A program made the position numbers and the translations under genes. DNA of 64,000 nt from Alcaligenaceae bacterium (GTDB taxonomy: Bacteria; Pseudomonadota; Gammaproteobacteria; Burkholderiales; Burkholderiaceae_B): positions 1 to 64,000 of the forward strand of contig CANCOC010000006.1 of NCBI GenBank assembly GCA_947379755.1, read 5' to 3'. This document shows, piece after piece, positions 19,806 to 29,607 of the stretch; position 1 is the first letter of the stretch, and every line of letters begins with the position of its first letter. The notes below the pieces were generated by a model, which worked only from the letters and a program-made list of their open reading frames with translations, was not told where the DNA came from and made no database searches.

Positions 19806-20392
19806 TATTGGGTCTCTCGTGAGGTGGAGTTGGGCAGAGGGTCGCTCAGCTCGAGTTGTATCCAGGACACTCTGCCTTCGTCGAGCTCACGCCGACCGAC
19901 TCTGAGCATTCCGTCTAAGGCAACCTGTCCGGTGACGTGTGGCACTGTCCATGTTTGTTGATCCGAAGTCAGCAGAACGGTGACGGTAGTCACGGGAAGG
20001 TCGTCCGCCTCGCCGTCGGCATGCTCACTCATGACAACAGGGACGGGTGTCAGCAGGATTTGGCCAGGGATGGGAGACTCCATTTTCACCATGTATCCAG
20101 CTATACAAACTCTCGTTCCATTAGCAAGGCTTAATTGTTCTGTAGGCTCTAAGCCTGTCGTACCAACAGGCATCTTGAAAAATTCATTGAATTTCAGTTC
20201 CTTTACTGTTTGTGCGGTGTTTGCATTCAAGCCGTGATTGCATGCTCCCGCAAAAACACTGGCAGGCGTCAATATGATGGACAGCAATACTCCCAGGCAG
20301 ATATGCCTTTTCAGCGCGTATCCAGCTGGCCGTCGTTCCTGAGTGGGTGTGACGGGCGCAATCAGGTATGTTTCATTCAATAAGGAATTCAT
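19805..20392 (-). CDS. Exported protein of unknown function preceding the alkaline phosphatase
   Basis: Signal-like segment RHICLGVLLSIILTPASVFAGA; TAATG overlap with phosphatase start; start placed at internal ATG to avoid overlap with panE-like gene. Confidence 0.7.
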   Translation of the reverse strand: MNSLLNETYLIAPVTPTQERRPAGYALKRHICLGVLLSIILTPASVFAGACNHGLNANTAQTVKELKFNEFFKMPVGTTGLEPTEQLSLANGTRVCIAGYMVKMESPIPGQILLTPVPVVMSEHADGEADDLPVTTVTVLLTSDQQTWTVPHVTGQVALDGMLRVGRRELDEGRVSWIQLELSDPLPNSTSRETQ

Positions 20393-20444
20393 CTTATGAT
20401 TATGACTACTGATTGTGACTTTTTTATAACAGCCTGGATGCGCC

Positions 20445-21404
20445 ATGCCAACCACTATGCCTGATTTAAATTTCCCAAAAATTGTCGTGATGGGAGCAGG
20501 CGCTGTCGGCTCGTTTTATGGCGGCATGCTGAGTCGCGCGGGCAACGATGTCACACTGATCGCCCGTCCGGAGCATGTCTCGGCGATTAGGATGCACGGG
20601 CTGTATATGGATTGCCTGGGCTTTCAGGAATATGTTGCGATTCATGCCAGCCAGGATGTCGCTGCCATTGCCCAGGCGGATCTTGTGCTCTTTTGTGTCA
20701 AGTCGCCAGATACACGACAGACAATTGAGGCGATCGCCCCATATTTAAAGTCCGATGCCACGATTCTGAGCTTGCAGAATGGTGTGGATAATTGCGAACG
20801 GATCAGGGCGGTGGTTGACCACCCAGTGTTCCCTGCGGTGGTTTATGTGGCCACCATGATGGCAGGACCGGGTCAACTCAAGCATAACGGGCGCGGCGAA
20901 CTCGTCATCGGCCAGTGGGAGAATCCGGATGTGTGCACCCCTTCTGACCAACAGGCGCTCGTCAACATTTCAAAGTTGTTTGGTGATGCGGGAGTGCCCT
21001 GTCAGATTTCACCTGATGTGCGCAAAGAGCTATGGTCCAAGTTCCTGGTCAATTGCAGCTATAACGCCATTTCGGCAATTGGTCAGATCGAGTACGGGAA
21101 AATGGTTCAGGTCGACTCAATTCAAGCACTGATCCACCAGCTCGCCGATGAGGTGCTTGCTGTGGCTCAAAAAGAGGGTGTCCAAATCTCTCGTGAAGAA
21201 GCTACGACAGCGAATGACATGATTGCACGCACAATGGTCGCACAGCGATCATCAACGGCGCAGGATATTGCGCGTAAAAAAGCGACCGAGATCGATTTTT
21301 TGAATGGTCTGGTTGTTGCAAAGGGCGCATTGCATGGTATCCCCACTCCGGCTAATCTGAGTGTTTATGCGCTCGTCAAGATGATTGAACGGTTTAACGC
21401 TTAA
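20445..21404 (+). CDS. 2-dehydropantoate 2-reductase family protein
   Basis: KIVVMGAGAVGSFYGGMLSRAGNDVTLIAR; ELWSKFLVNCSYNAISAI. Confidence 0.9.
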   Translation: MPTTMPDLNFPKIVVMGAGAVGSFYGGMLSRAGNDVTLIARPEHVSAIRMHGLYMDCLGFQEYVAIHASQDVAAIAQADLVLFCVKSPDTRQTIEAIAPYLKSDATILSLQNGVDNCERIRAVVDHPVFPAVVYVATMMAGPGQLKHNGRGELVIGQWENPDVCTPSDQQALVNISKLFGDAGVPCQISPDVRKELWSKFLVNCSYNAISAIGQIEYGKMVQVDSIQALIHQLADEVLAVAQKEGVQISREEATTANDMIARTMVAQRSSTAQDIARKKATEIDFLNGLVVAKGALHGIPTPANLSVYALVKMIERFNA

Positions 21405-21766
21405 ATGTCGGATGCTGCACGGTCTGCGTTTGTTCGCTGCCAGGGCCACCTGCCTTCGCTCTCGAGAATGAGAGACCAGCTCAGGAATGTCCGGATCAGT
21501 ACGATTGCAGCCAGAATTGCAACGCTACTCAACGAGGGGCTGACAGCAACCGTTCGGATGATGTCAGATGCTACTAGCACTTCAAGCCCCAGCAACAGGG
21601 CACGCACGAGTTGCAATCGAAAGTCTTTGTATCCGGTCCCCGCCTGACCTTTCATCACAGACAACAGAAATCTCGCTGCGCCCCAGATAAAACCTGTCGC
21701 AATGATGAGCACACCAGATAAGTCACCCAACTCACCAATGGTATTGACTAGTTTCTGCAGTTCCAT
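21401..21766 (-). CDS. DUF1622 family membrane protein
   Basis: FRLQLVRALLLGLEVLVASDIIRTVAVSPSLSSVAILAAIVLIRTFLSWSLILE. Confidence 0.82.
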   Translation of the reverse strand: MELQKLVNTIGELGDLSGVLIIATGFIWGAARFLLSVMKGQAGTGYKDFRLQLVRALLLGLEVLVASDIIRTVAVSPSLSSVAILAAIVLIRTFLSWSLILESEGRWPWQRTNADRAASDI

Positions 21767-22031
21767 ATTCTTCTCTCGTCAGGACATTGGTCAAATCGCA
21801 TCATATCTTTCCTTAAGATGTTTTGTCATGACGGCAGTGTGCGGACCTGGTAATAGTCATTGCAAGAGATGGTTCGGTCATATTGTTCACCTTTCATTAC
21901 ATTAAGAAAAGTATTGGAAATGTAAGCAAAATGGCAAGCATATACGTTAAAATTTATCTTATATTGTCTGAAGAATTTCACTTGAACTTCTGAAGGATGC
22001 CCTTGCTGGCCAGGCACTGCAGGTTAGATGA

Positions 22032-23918
22032 ATGATGTTGTACAGAAAAGAAATAGACGGCCTTCGGGCGGTTGCAGTGCTTGCGGTGATGTTTTTTCAT
22101 GCAGATGTTCCCTTTTTTCGTGGGGGGTTTGTAGGCGTTGATGTGTTCTTTGTTATCAGCGGCTATCTGATTACCCAAATTATCCTGGCCCAGGCACAGC
22201 GCGGGTCATTTTCGTTTGTCAGTTTTTATGATCGTCGAGCCAGGCGCATCCTGCCTGCCTTGTTCGCGATGATGTTTGTGTGCCTGCCTGCGGCGTGGCT
22301 GATTCTGATGAATCCCGCTGATTTCAAGGATTTTTCAAAATCTCTGTTGGCAATTCCGCTTTTTGTCTCCAATATCCTTTTCTGGAGAGAAAGCGGATAT
22401 TTCGACCTCAGCACACACCTCAAGCCACTATTGCATACCTGGAGTCTGGCCGTAGAAGAGCAGTATTACGTGTTCTTTCCCGTCTACCTGGTTGCGTTAT
22501 GGAAGCTGGGCTCCAGATGGGCCCTCGGGCTGACATGTATTCTTGCGTTGCTCAGCCTGGCGTTTGCCCAGTGGGGCAGCCTGCATGTTCCTACTTTCAA
22601 TTTTTACTGGCTGCCCGCACGCATCTGGGAGTTGCTGGCAGGCGCATTGATTCCTATTTTTAATTTTGCAAAAAATCCACTTGCGCCGTTCCCTGGACCG
22701 CGCTCAGGAACCGTCGCGCAAGTGCTAGGCATGTCGGGGCTCACCCTGGTTGCATGGTCGATCTTCATGATGGCAGAAACAATCCTGTGGCCAGGTATGT
22801 GGACGCTGGTTCCCGTGTCAGGCACTGTGTTGATTTTGATATTTGCTTCGGACAAGACCCTGGCAGGTACGCTACTGGGCATCAAGCCCATGGTGGCGAT
22901 GGGTTTGATCAGTTATAGCGCTTATTTGTGGCATCAGCCCCTGCTGGCCTTTGCAAGATATCTGTCCGATGACTTGTCTATCGGATTACGAACAGCGCTG
23001 TTGACTGCAGCCGTCGTGCTGGGATGGCTAAGCTGGAAATTTGTGGAAACCCCTTTCAGGGACCGGCAAAAATTCACGACAAAACAGATTTTTGTCACTG
23101 CAATTGCTTGCAGCGTTTTTTTTGTATCCGTTGGCTTGACTGGATATTTCAGGGCAGGATTCTTATACAGATTGCCGAGTCAGAATGAACCTGTATTCAC
23201 TTACACCATGCAGACATTCATGCGTGATATTCGTGGTGACACCTGCTTCATTCAAAATAGTCAATTTGCTGATCACTATGAGACCGTATGTTCGCAGACG
23301 AATCATCCTGAAGATGCCACGCTGATCTGGGGTGATTCGCACGCAGCTGCATTGTTGAAAGGTTTTCAAAAGCAAATCAGTGATGTCATGCAGTTCACTG
23401 CAGGCTCCTGCGCCCCGATCTTCTGGAAAAAAGATGAGAGCCCGAGTTGCCGTGCGTTGAATCAATACGCGATGCAGCAGATTCAACGTATCAGGCCGCG
23501 CACCATTTATCTGCACGCAAACTGGTTGGGTTACGTGCCAGATCAGGTGGCTGGCGCAGCCGCGATCCGACAGATACGAGAATGGATTCCTGGCGTGCGT
23601 ATCGTCCTGATTGGCAATATTCCGCATTGGCCCAAAGGCTTGCCCAGAGTGGTGCTGCAATCAGGGGTGAGCTTTGATGGACCGGTGTATTTCACTTCGC
23701 CACTTTTCTCACAGCTGGCGAATTCAGATCAGCAGCTTGCTGAATTCGCCCAGCAGTCGGGCATACAGTTTGTTTCGGCGCTGGACCTGCTTTGCAGACA
23801 GGACGCCTGTCTGGCCGTCACCCTCACAGATCTTGGGCCGAGGCTGACGGCGTTTGATTATGGACACTTAACAGAAGCAGGTTCTGACCATCTAGTGCGC
23901 GCATTATTGAATCAATAA
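22032..23918 (+). CDS. OafA/YrhL-type acyltransferase with C-terminal SGNH domain
   Basis: YRKEIDGLRAVAVLAVMFFHADVPFFRGGFVGVDVFFVISGYLIT; C-term LIWGDSHAAALLKGF...DYGHLTEAGSDHL. Confidence 0.93.
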   Translation: MMLYRKEIDGLRAVAVLAVMFFHADVPFFRGGFVGVDVFFVISGYLITQIILAQAQRGSFSFVSFYDRRARRILPALFAMMFVCLPAAWLILMNPADFKDFSKSLLAIPLFVSNILFWRESGYFDLSTHLKPLLHTWSLAVEEQYYVFFPVYLVALWKLGSRWALGLTCILALLSLAFAQWGSLHVPTFNFYWLPARIWELLAGALIPIFNFAKNPLAPFPGPRSGTVAQVLGMSGLTLVAWSIFMMAETILWPGMWTLVPVSGTVLILIFASDKTLAGTLLGIKPMVAMGLISYSAYLWHQPLLAFARYLSDDLSIGLRTALLTAAVVLGWLSWKFVETPFRDRQKFTTKQIFVTAIACSVFFVSVGLTGYFRAGFLYRLPSQNEPVFTYTMQTFMRDIRGDTCFIQNSQFADHYETVCSQTNHPEDATLIWGDSHAAALLKGFQKQISDVMQFTAGSCAPIFWKKDESPSCRALNQYAMQQIQRIRPRTIYLHANWLGYVPDQVAGAAAIRQIREWIPGVRIVLIGNIPHWPKGLPRVVLQSGVSFDGPVYFTSPLFSQLANSDQQLAEFAQQSGIQFVSALDLLCRQDACLAVTLTDLGPRLTAFDYGHLTEAGSDHLVRALLNQ

Positions 23919-24017
23919 AAGCGGAAGGGCTCGTTCGTAAATTTGAAATATCCTGTCGCGCCAGAGACTTGCACAATGGGCTATAGTCATTTCACAACTT
24001 TTTTAAAAGATTGAGAC

Positions 24018-25187
24018 ATGTCTATAAACGGTAAAGCCTATGTTGTCGGTGCGTATGAACACCCCACACGATTTGCTCCTGATAAGTCTGTTGCGCAATT
24101 ACATGCGGAGTGTGCGGCCGGTGCCCTGGCCGACGCGGGGCTGTCTTTCTCGGATGTTGATGGTTATTTTTGTGCTGGTGATGCCCCTGGCGCGGGGCCA
24201 TTGCCACTCGCAGACTACATGAACCTGAAGTTAAGCTGGGCCGATGGTACAGAGATGGGGGGGTGTTCCTATCTTGCGCATATTGGTCATGCTGCCGCCG
24301 CTATTGCCGCAGGCAAATGTAATGTAGCTTTGATTACCCTGGCGGGTAAGCCCCGGAGCCAAGGTGTCTCTGTCGGAACTCAGCCTCGCGTGCTCAGCCC
24401 TGATCGTCCTGAAACACCTTGGGACCCTCCGTCACGCTGGGGCATTGCAGGGATTTATGGCATGTATGCCATGCGTCACATGCACCAGTATGGGACGACG
24501 GCCGAACAGCTCGCCTGGGTCAAGGTTGCGGCGTCACATCACGCGCAGCACAATCCCAACGCACTGCTGCGCAAAGTGGTCACTGTCGAAGATGTGCTGA
24601 CGTCGCCCGTGATTGCGCGGCCGCTTCACAAGCTCGACTGCTGTGTCATCACAGATGGTGGTGGAGCCCTGATTCTGACGCGACCCGAAATCGCCCGCAC
24701 GCTCAAGCGACCACTGGTCAAGGTGCTGGGCTGTGGCGAGACCATTAAAACCAACAATGGTGGTGATCTCGATGTGACCCGCACAGGTGCGGAGCGCTCT
24801 GGCGCCTCTGCTTTTGCCGAGGCGGGGATCACGGTCAATGATATCAAATACGCTTCAATTTATGACAACTTCACCATCATGGTCATCATGCAGCTCGAAG
24901 ATCTGGGCTTTTGCAAAAAAGGCGAAGGTGGAAAATTTGTTGCAGATGGCAACCTGATCTCAGGTGTGGGTAAATTGCCCTGGAATACGGATGGAGGTGG
25001 TTTGTGCAATAACCACCCCATGAATCGTGGCGGGATCACCAAGGCGATTGAGGCAGTACGTCAGTTGCGGGGCGAGGCCCACCCGGCCGTACAGGTCAAG
25101 AACTGTGATCTCGCGATGGCCAGTGGCCCGGGGCTGGTTCTGGGTGACGGTCATGCACACGCCACCGTTATTTTTGGACGAGAATAA
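24018..25187 (+). CDS. Thiolase family protein (SCP-x/lipid-transfer thiolase-like)
   Basis: VGAYEHPTRFAPDKSVAQLHAECAAGALADAGL; NHPMNRGGITKAIEAVRQLRGE. Confidence 0.88.
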   Translation: MSINGKAYVVGAYEHPTRFAPDKSVAQLHAECAAGALADAGLSFSDVDGYFCAGDAPGAGPLPLADYMNLKLSWADGTEMGGCSYLAHIGHAAAAIAAGKCNVALITLAGKPRSQGVSVGTQPRVLSPDRPETPWDPPSRWGIAGIYGMYAMRHMHQYGTTAEQLAWVKVAASHHAQHNPNALLRKVVTVEDVLTSPVIARPLHKLDCCVITDGGGALILTRPEIARTLKRPLVKVLGCGETIKTNNGGDLDVTRTGAERSGASAFAEAGITVNDIKYASIYDNFTIMVIMQLEDLGFCKKGEGGKFVADGNLISGVGKLPWNTDGGGLCNNHPMNRGGITKAIEAVRQLRGEAHPAVQVKNCDLAMASGPGLVLGDGHAHATVIFGRE

Positions 25188-25191
25188 ATCT

Positions 25192-25611
25192 ATGACAACA
25201 GCGAATATCCAAAGCCAGGCATCGTCAGGCTTCGATCACGATCCTTATACAGCAGCCTTTCCTGAATTGCGAGAGTTCTGGCAAGCCACAGAGCGTCACC
25301 AGTTACTCGTCAAGACCTGTAAACAGTGCGAGCGTGCCCATTGGTATCCCCGCATGTTTTGCCCCTTTTGTTCAAGTCCGGACACTGAGTGGCGCGAGGC
25401 CTCAGGCGAAGGCCGCATTTACGCGTTCAGCGAGGTGCTGCGTACCGAGGTGCCTTATGTGCTGGCATACGTCAGGCTTGCCGAGGGGCCCGTGGTGATG
25501 ACGAATATTGTGGATTGCGATCCTGATCAATTAAAGATTGACCAGCCTGTCCGCGTATTGTTTCGGCCCGCACAGGAAGGCCGCAGCTTTCCAGTCTTTA
25601 CACCCATCTAG
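25192..25611 (+). CDS. Zn-ribbon/OB-fold (DUF35) protein
   Basis: CKQCERAHWYPRMFCPFCSSPDTEWREASGEGRIYAFS; directly follows thiolase gene. Confidence 0.9.
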   Translation: MTTANIQSQASSGFDHDPYTAAFPELREFWQATERHQLLVKTCKQCERAHWYPRMFCPFCSSPDTEWREASGEGRIYAFSEVLRTEVPYVLAYVRLAEGPVVMTNIVDCDPDQLKIDQPVRVLFRPAQEGRSFPVFTPI

Positions 25612-25681
25612 CTGTCAGATTGAAGATATTCATCGAACCGTGCGGCGCACCCCTCCTGTCAGAATGGAGGGGGTCACAGTG

Positions 25682-26689
25682 CTAGTCGACTGTTGCGCCT
25701 GAAGCTTTCACGATATCGCGCCATTTCTGTATATCACCATCCAGTCGCGTTTTGAATTGCTGCGGTGTGTCAAAAGACAATTCAACGCCGAGATCAGTGA
25801 GCTTGTTCTGGACGACAGGCTTTTGCATGACACTGGCAGTCGCCTCATAAATCTTGTTCGTGATGTTTGGTGGCGTGCCAGCAATTGCAAACAGACCAAT
25901 CCAGAGTTCACCGGAAAAACCTGGAATTTTTTCACTGATCGCTGGGACATCCGGCAAGGCAGGCGAGCGCTTTTCAGAACTGACGCCTAGCGCGCGCAAC
26001 TGACCCTGGCGAATGTTATTCAAGGCAGAGGGGAGGCTGGCAAATGCTATCGGGACCTGTCCGCCGAGCACATCGGCCATGGCGGGTGCGACGCCCTTGT
26101 ATGGAATATGTTCCATTTTGACGCCTGCACGCTGATCAAGCATGACACCCAGCAAATGATTCACGGTGCCGTTTCCGGCCGAGGCATATTGATATTTGCC
26201 TGGATTGGCTTTCACAAGAGCCAAAAACTCATCCAGCGTTTTGGCAGGAAACGAAGGGTGAACGACCAGCACGTTGGGCACACTGCCAACCATGGTGATT
26301 GGAATAAAGTCCTTGATCGGATCAAAGCCGACGTTTTTATACAGCGATGGGTTGATTGCCTGTGCACTGTTGACAGTCATCAATAGTGTGTAGCCGTCCG
26401 GTGCAGCTGACTTTGTCTGTGCCGTACCAATGTTGCCGCCCGCGCCCGGTTTATTGACAATGACGACCGATTGCTTGAGTGTCTCTGCCAACTCGGCGGC
26501 GATGAGTCTTCCAACAATATCGTTTGTGCCGCCAGGGGATTGTGGAACGACCATTGTGATGGCATGGTTTGGATAGCTGGCACTGGATTGCGCCGTAGCT
26601 GAGGTTGCTGTGATCGCGGTTAAGGCCGTGGCAAGCGTCACCATCAGGCCCGAGATCCGGCAAAACCGGTATATAGGTGCAATTGTCAT
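25682..26689 (-). CDS. Bug/TctC family solute-binding protein
   Basis: YPNHAITMVVPQSPGGTNDIVGRLIAAELAE; NKPGAGGNIGTAQTKSAAPDGYT; start at internal ATG. Confidence 0.92.
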   Translation of the reverse strand: MTIAPIYRFCRISGLMVTLATALTAITATSATAQSSASYPNHAITMVVPQSPGGTNDIVGRLIAAELAETLKQSVVIVNKPGAGGNIGTAQTKSAAPDGYTLLMTVNSAQAINPSLYKNVGFDPIKDFIPITMVGSVPNVLVVHPSFPAKTLDEFLALVKANPGKYQYASAGNGTVNHLLGVMLDQRAGVKMEHIPYKGVAPAMADVLGGQVPIAFASLPSALNNIRQGQLRALGVSSEKRSPALPDVPAISEKIPGFSGELWIGLFAIAGTPPNITNKIYEATASVMQKPVVQNKLTDLGVELSFDTPQQFKTRLDGDIQKWRDIVKASGATVD

Positions 26690-26854
26690 GGTGAGGCGCC
26701 TGTTTGTAATGGTTGTCATATTGAGTGCTCCCGCCAATCATATACGACAGGTCCCATGGATTGCTTCGTGATGACTTCTTGTGAGTCATTCTCGCAGATA
26801 CAATACGTCCGCAGCGAGGTATGCGGCCGCTCAAGACACGACTTTGGACAAACG

Positions 26855-27430
26855 ATGACTTCTCACGAACGACAGCAACCCGAATCACTGAGTGATGTGT
26901 TTTTTTCGTTCAGCCGCCTGGCCATACAGGGCTTTGGCGGTGTGCTGGCCTACATGGAGCATGAACTGGTTGAAAAAAAACACTGGCTGACGCGCGAAGA
27001 GTTTATTGAAGAGTGGGCAGTTGCCCGCACGATGCCGGGTCCTGCTGCGTTGAATCTGAGCATGATGGTCGGCGCACGCTACTACGGAATTCGAGGTGTT
27101 TTAGCCGCCCTGGCAGGCATGTTCCTGCTGCCATCGATCCTGATCCTGCTGCTCGCCCTGGGTTATGCCCGCTTTGGCGAAAATTCTTATGTTCTGGGGG
27201 CCATCCGTGGAATGGGTGCAGTTGCCTCAGCCTTATTTATCGCGACTGGACTCAAGTTACTCTCGGCGCTTCAAACAAATACGCTAGGGATTTATATATG
27301 CAGCGTGCTGGTGGTCCTGAGCTTTCTTGGGATCGTTGTTTTCCATTGGGGCGTTGTGAACGTGTTGCTGGGTCTGGGTGGTCTGGGCTGTGTAATCGCC
27401 TATCTGAAACTCAAGGCCCAGACAGCATGA
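26855..27430 (+). CDS. Chromate transporter, half-size protein 1
   Basis: FFSFSRLAIQGFGGVLAYMEHELVEKKHWLTREEFIEEWAVARTMPGPAALNLSMMVG. Confidence 0.9.
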   Translation: MTSHERQQPESLSDVFFSFSRLAIQGFGGVLAYMEHELVEKKHWLTREEFIEEWAVARTMPGPAALNLSMMVGARYYGIRGVLAALAGMFLLPSILILLLALGYARFGENSYVLGAIRGMGAVASALFIATGLKLLSALQTNTLGIYICSVLVVLSFLGIVVFHWGVVNVLLGLGGLGCVIAYLKLKAQTA

Positions 27431-28011
27431 ATGAGTCGAATTCAATACTGATGCAGTGGGCGCAGTGGCTGGATCTGTTTCAACATTTCCTGTCTTACTC
27501 CATCGCTTCAATTGGTGGGCCACTGGTGTTGCTGCCAGAGATGCATCATTACCTTGTGACAGAGCAGCATTGGCTGACGGATGGTCAATTTAGCGCTTCG
27601 ATTGTGCTTGCACAGGCGGCACCCGGACCTAATATTTTGTTTGTGGCACTGATGGGCTGGAATATCGGCTTGAATGCAGGGGGCTATTTGCTGGGTGTCG
27701 GAGGTGCGATGCTCTGCATGGTAGGAATGCTGCTGCCAAGTTCGGCTGTGGTGTATGTGACGGCTGGCTGGGTGCAACGCAACCGGAACCTGAGGACGGT
27801 CCGGGCGTATAAGCAGGGCATGAGTCCGATTGTGATCGCCATGCTGATTGCGTCGGGCTTCACGCTTGCGACCGCCAATACAGAAGCCTCACACGACTGG
27901 CCACTCTGGGTCGTGACGGCCACCACCACCCTGATCGTGTGGCGCACCAAAGTCCCCATGCTCTGGTTGCTGGCCGCCGGTGCTGTCCTGGGCGCGACGG
28001 GTATGCTCTAA
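27427..28011 (+). CDS. Chromate transporter, half-size protein 2
   Basis: YSIASIGGPLVLLPEMHHYLVTEQHWLTDGQFSASIVLAQAAPGPN; 4-bp overlap with upstream half. Confidence 0.9.
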   Translation: MNESNSILMQWAQWLDLFQHFLSYSIASIGGPLVLLPEMHHYLVTEQHWLTDGQFSASIVLAQAAPGPNILFVALMGWNIGLNAGGYLLGVGGAMLCMVGMLLPSSAVVYVTAGWVQRNRNLRTVRAYKQGMSPIVIAMLIASGFTLATANTEASHDWPLWVVTATTTLIVWRTKVPMLWLLAAGAVLGATGML

Positions 28012-28029
28012 GTCATTGGCTGGAAGGGT

Positions 28030-29160
28030 TCAGTAAAAAGATTTTTCCTCAAGCGAAAGCAACGGGAATGCACTTAACATGTGCGACGGTCCGAGGATGG
28101 GGGCCTGATGTAAATAGCTTGAGTCCAGTTCCGTCATCGAATTGACACCGACCAACCCCATGCAGCTGCGCACTTCCTGTTCAAGAATCTCAAGCAGGCG
28201 CACCAGCCCGGCCGACCCGCCCGCTGCCAGCCCCATGCATTGCATGCGACCGATGCCCACCATGTCGGCGCCTGAGGCGATGGCCTTGACGATATCCGTG
28301 CCACGATTGATTCCACCATCGACAATCACTTTTGCACGCCCGTTGATGGCCTGCACGACTTCGGGCAATACGTCGAGCGAGCCACGGTCATGGTCAAGCT
28401 GACGACCTCCATGGTTTGAAACATAAACCATGTCCACCCCGTGTTCGACGGCCAGAGATGCATCTTCGGCCGTGGCAATGCCTTTGAGAATCAGCGGGAT
28501 TTTTAATATGGATCTCAGTCGTTCGACGTCCTTCCAGGTCAGCGTTGCCTGATGTTCACGACCCGGTACGACACTGCGTCGGATATTTCTTTTTGCCATA
28601 TCCCGTTCGCGCCGGCTGTAGTATGCCGAGTCTACTGTCAGACAAAATGCGCTGTAGCCTGCGTCCATTGTGCGAGCGGCCATATTGTCGACCCAGTTCG
28701 CATCGCCGTGCACATATAGCTGAAAAATACGCAACGCCTCAGGGACTGTTTGCGCAACATCCTCAAGAGTGGGTTCGCAAACGGAGCTCAGCATATGGGC
28801 AACGCCATAATCTAGCGCTGCACGCGCTGACGCTGCACCTGCCTCTTTGGCAAACAGTTCGAGACTGCCTACCGGTGCGAGAAGCAGGGGAAGGCGTAAC
28901 TTACGCCCTAAAAAAGTCGTTCCGGGTTCAATATGGCTGACATCGCGCAAGACACGCGGCCGAAAGGCCAGGGAGTCGAGTGCTGCACGATTACGCCTGA
29001 CGGTGGTTTCGGTTTCTGTTCCACCAACGATATAGTCCCAACTGTCATGGTTGAGCTTCTGGCGTGCCTTCTGAACGATTTCATGCAGCGTTAAAAAGTC
29101 TGGGTCTGCCGCGGATCGACGGCCAGACGGATTGGATGCTGTCATTGTGACTTGTCTCAT
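28030..29160 (-). CDS. FMN-dependent alpha-hydroxy-acid oxidizing protein
   Basis: WDYIVGGTETETTVRRNRAALDSL; VSNHGGRQLDHDRGSLDVLPE; VDGGINRGTDIVKAIASGADMVGIGR. Confidence 0.93.
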   Translation of the reverse strand: MRQVTMTASNPSGRRSAADPDFLTLHEIVQKARQKLNHDSWDYIVGGTETETTVRRNRAALDSLAFRPRVLRDVSHIEPGTTFLGRKLRLPLLLAPVGSLELFAKEAGAASARAALDYGVAHMLSSVCEPTLEDVAQTVPEALRIFQLYVHGDANWVDNMAARTMDAGYSAFCLTVDSAYYSRRERDMAKRNIRRSVVPGREHQATLTWKDVERLRSILKIPLILKGIATAEDASLAVEHGVDMVYVSNHGGRQLDHDRGSLDVLPEVVQAINGRAKVIVDGGINRGTDIVKAIASGADMVGIGRMQCMGLAAGGSAGLVRLLEILEQEVRSCMGLVGVNSMTELDSSYLHQAPILGPSHMLSAFPLLSLEEKSFY

Positions 29161-29214
29161 TATTAGAATGTTTAACAGTCACTTTAGGCATCCTCGCCAC
29201 CTTTGTCAACGCGT

Positions 29215-29607
29215 CTAGTTCGCGCACATCTGCTGATACTGCGTCACACGTCCGTACTGATCAACGATCGGCACAGAAACGAGCTGGCAGGGGCGTGGTG
29301 GAACATAGGGAGCATAGGGCACCACGGGTTGCGGCACGACAACGACAGGTGGTGGTGCATAGTAAACAGGAGGGGCGGAATAGGTGTTTGCAATCGCTGC
29401 ACCCACGCCCACGCCGATGACTGCACCCACCGCAGCGGCTGCCCAGGGATTGACTGAATTATTGTAGTAACCCCCTCTGTAGCCACCGCCATAACCACCC
29501 CTGTATCCGCCATAGCCGCCATAACCATAACCACCGGCCTGGGCAGGACTGACTGCAGCTGCGGCAAGTGCCAACGCAGCAAGAACAAGAGTAAGTGACT
29601 TTTTCAT
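29215..29607 (-). CDS. Gly/Tyr-rich exported protein with glycine-zipper-like segment
   Basis: MKKSLTLVLAALALAAAAVSPAQAGGYGYGGYGGYRGGYGGGYRGGYY; AAAAVGAVIGVGVGAAIA. Confidence 0.75.
   Translation of the reverse strand: MKKSLTLVLAALALAAAAVSPAQAGGYGYGGYGGYRGGYGGGYRGGYYNNSVNPWAAAAVGAVIGVGVGAAIANTYSAPPVYYAPPPVVVVPQPVVPYAPYVPPRPCQLVSVPIVDQYGRVTQYQQMCAN

Noticed and set aside
29459-29607. GGYGGYRGG nucleotide repeats as a possible CRISPR or minisatellite
   Set aside because: Repeats are in-frame Gly/Tyr codons of an exported protein; no regular spacers.
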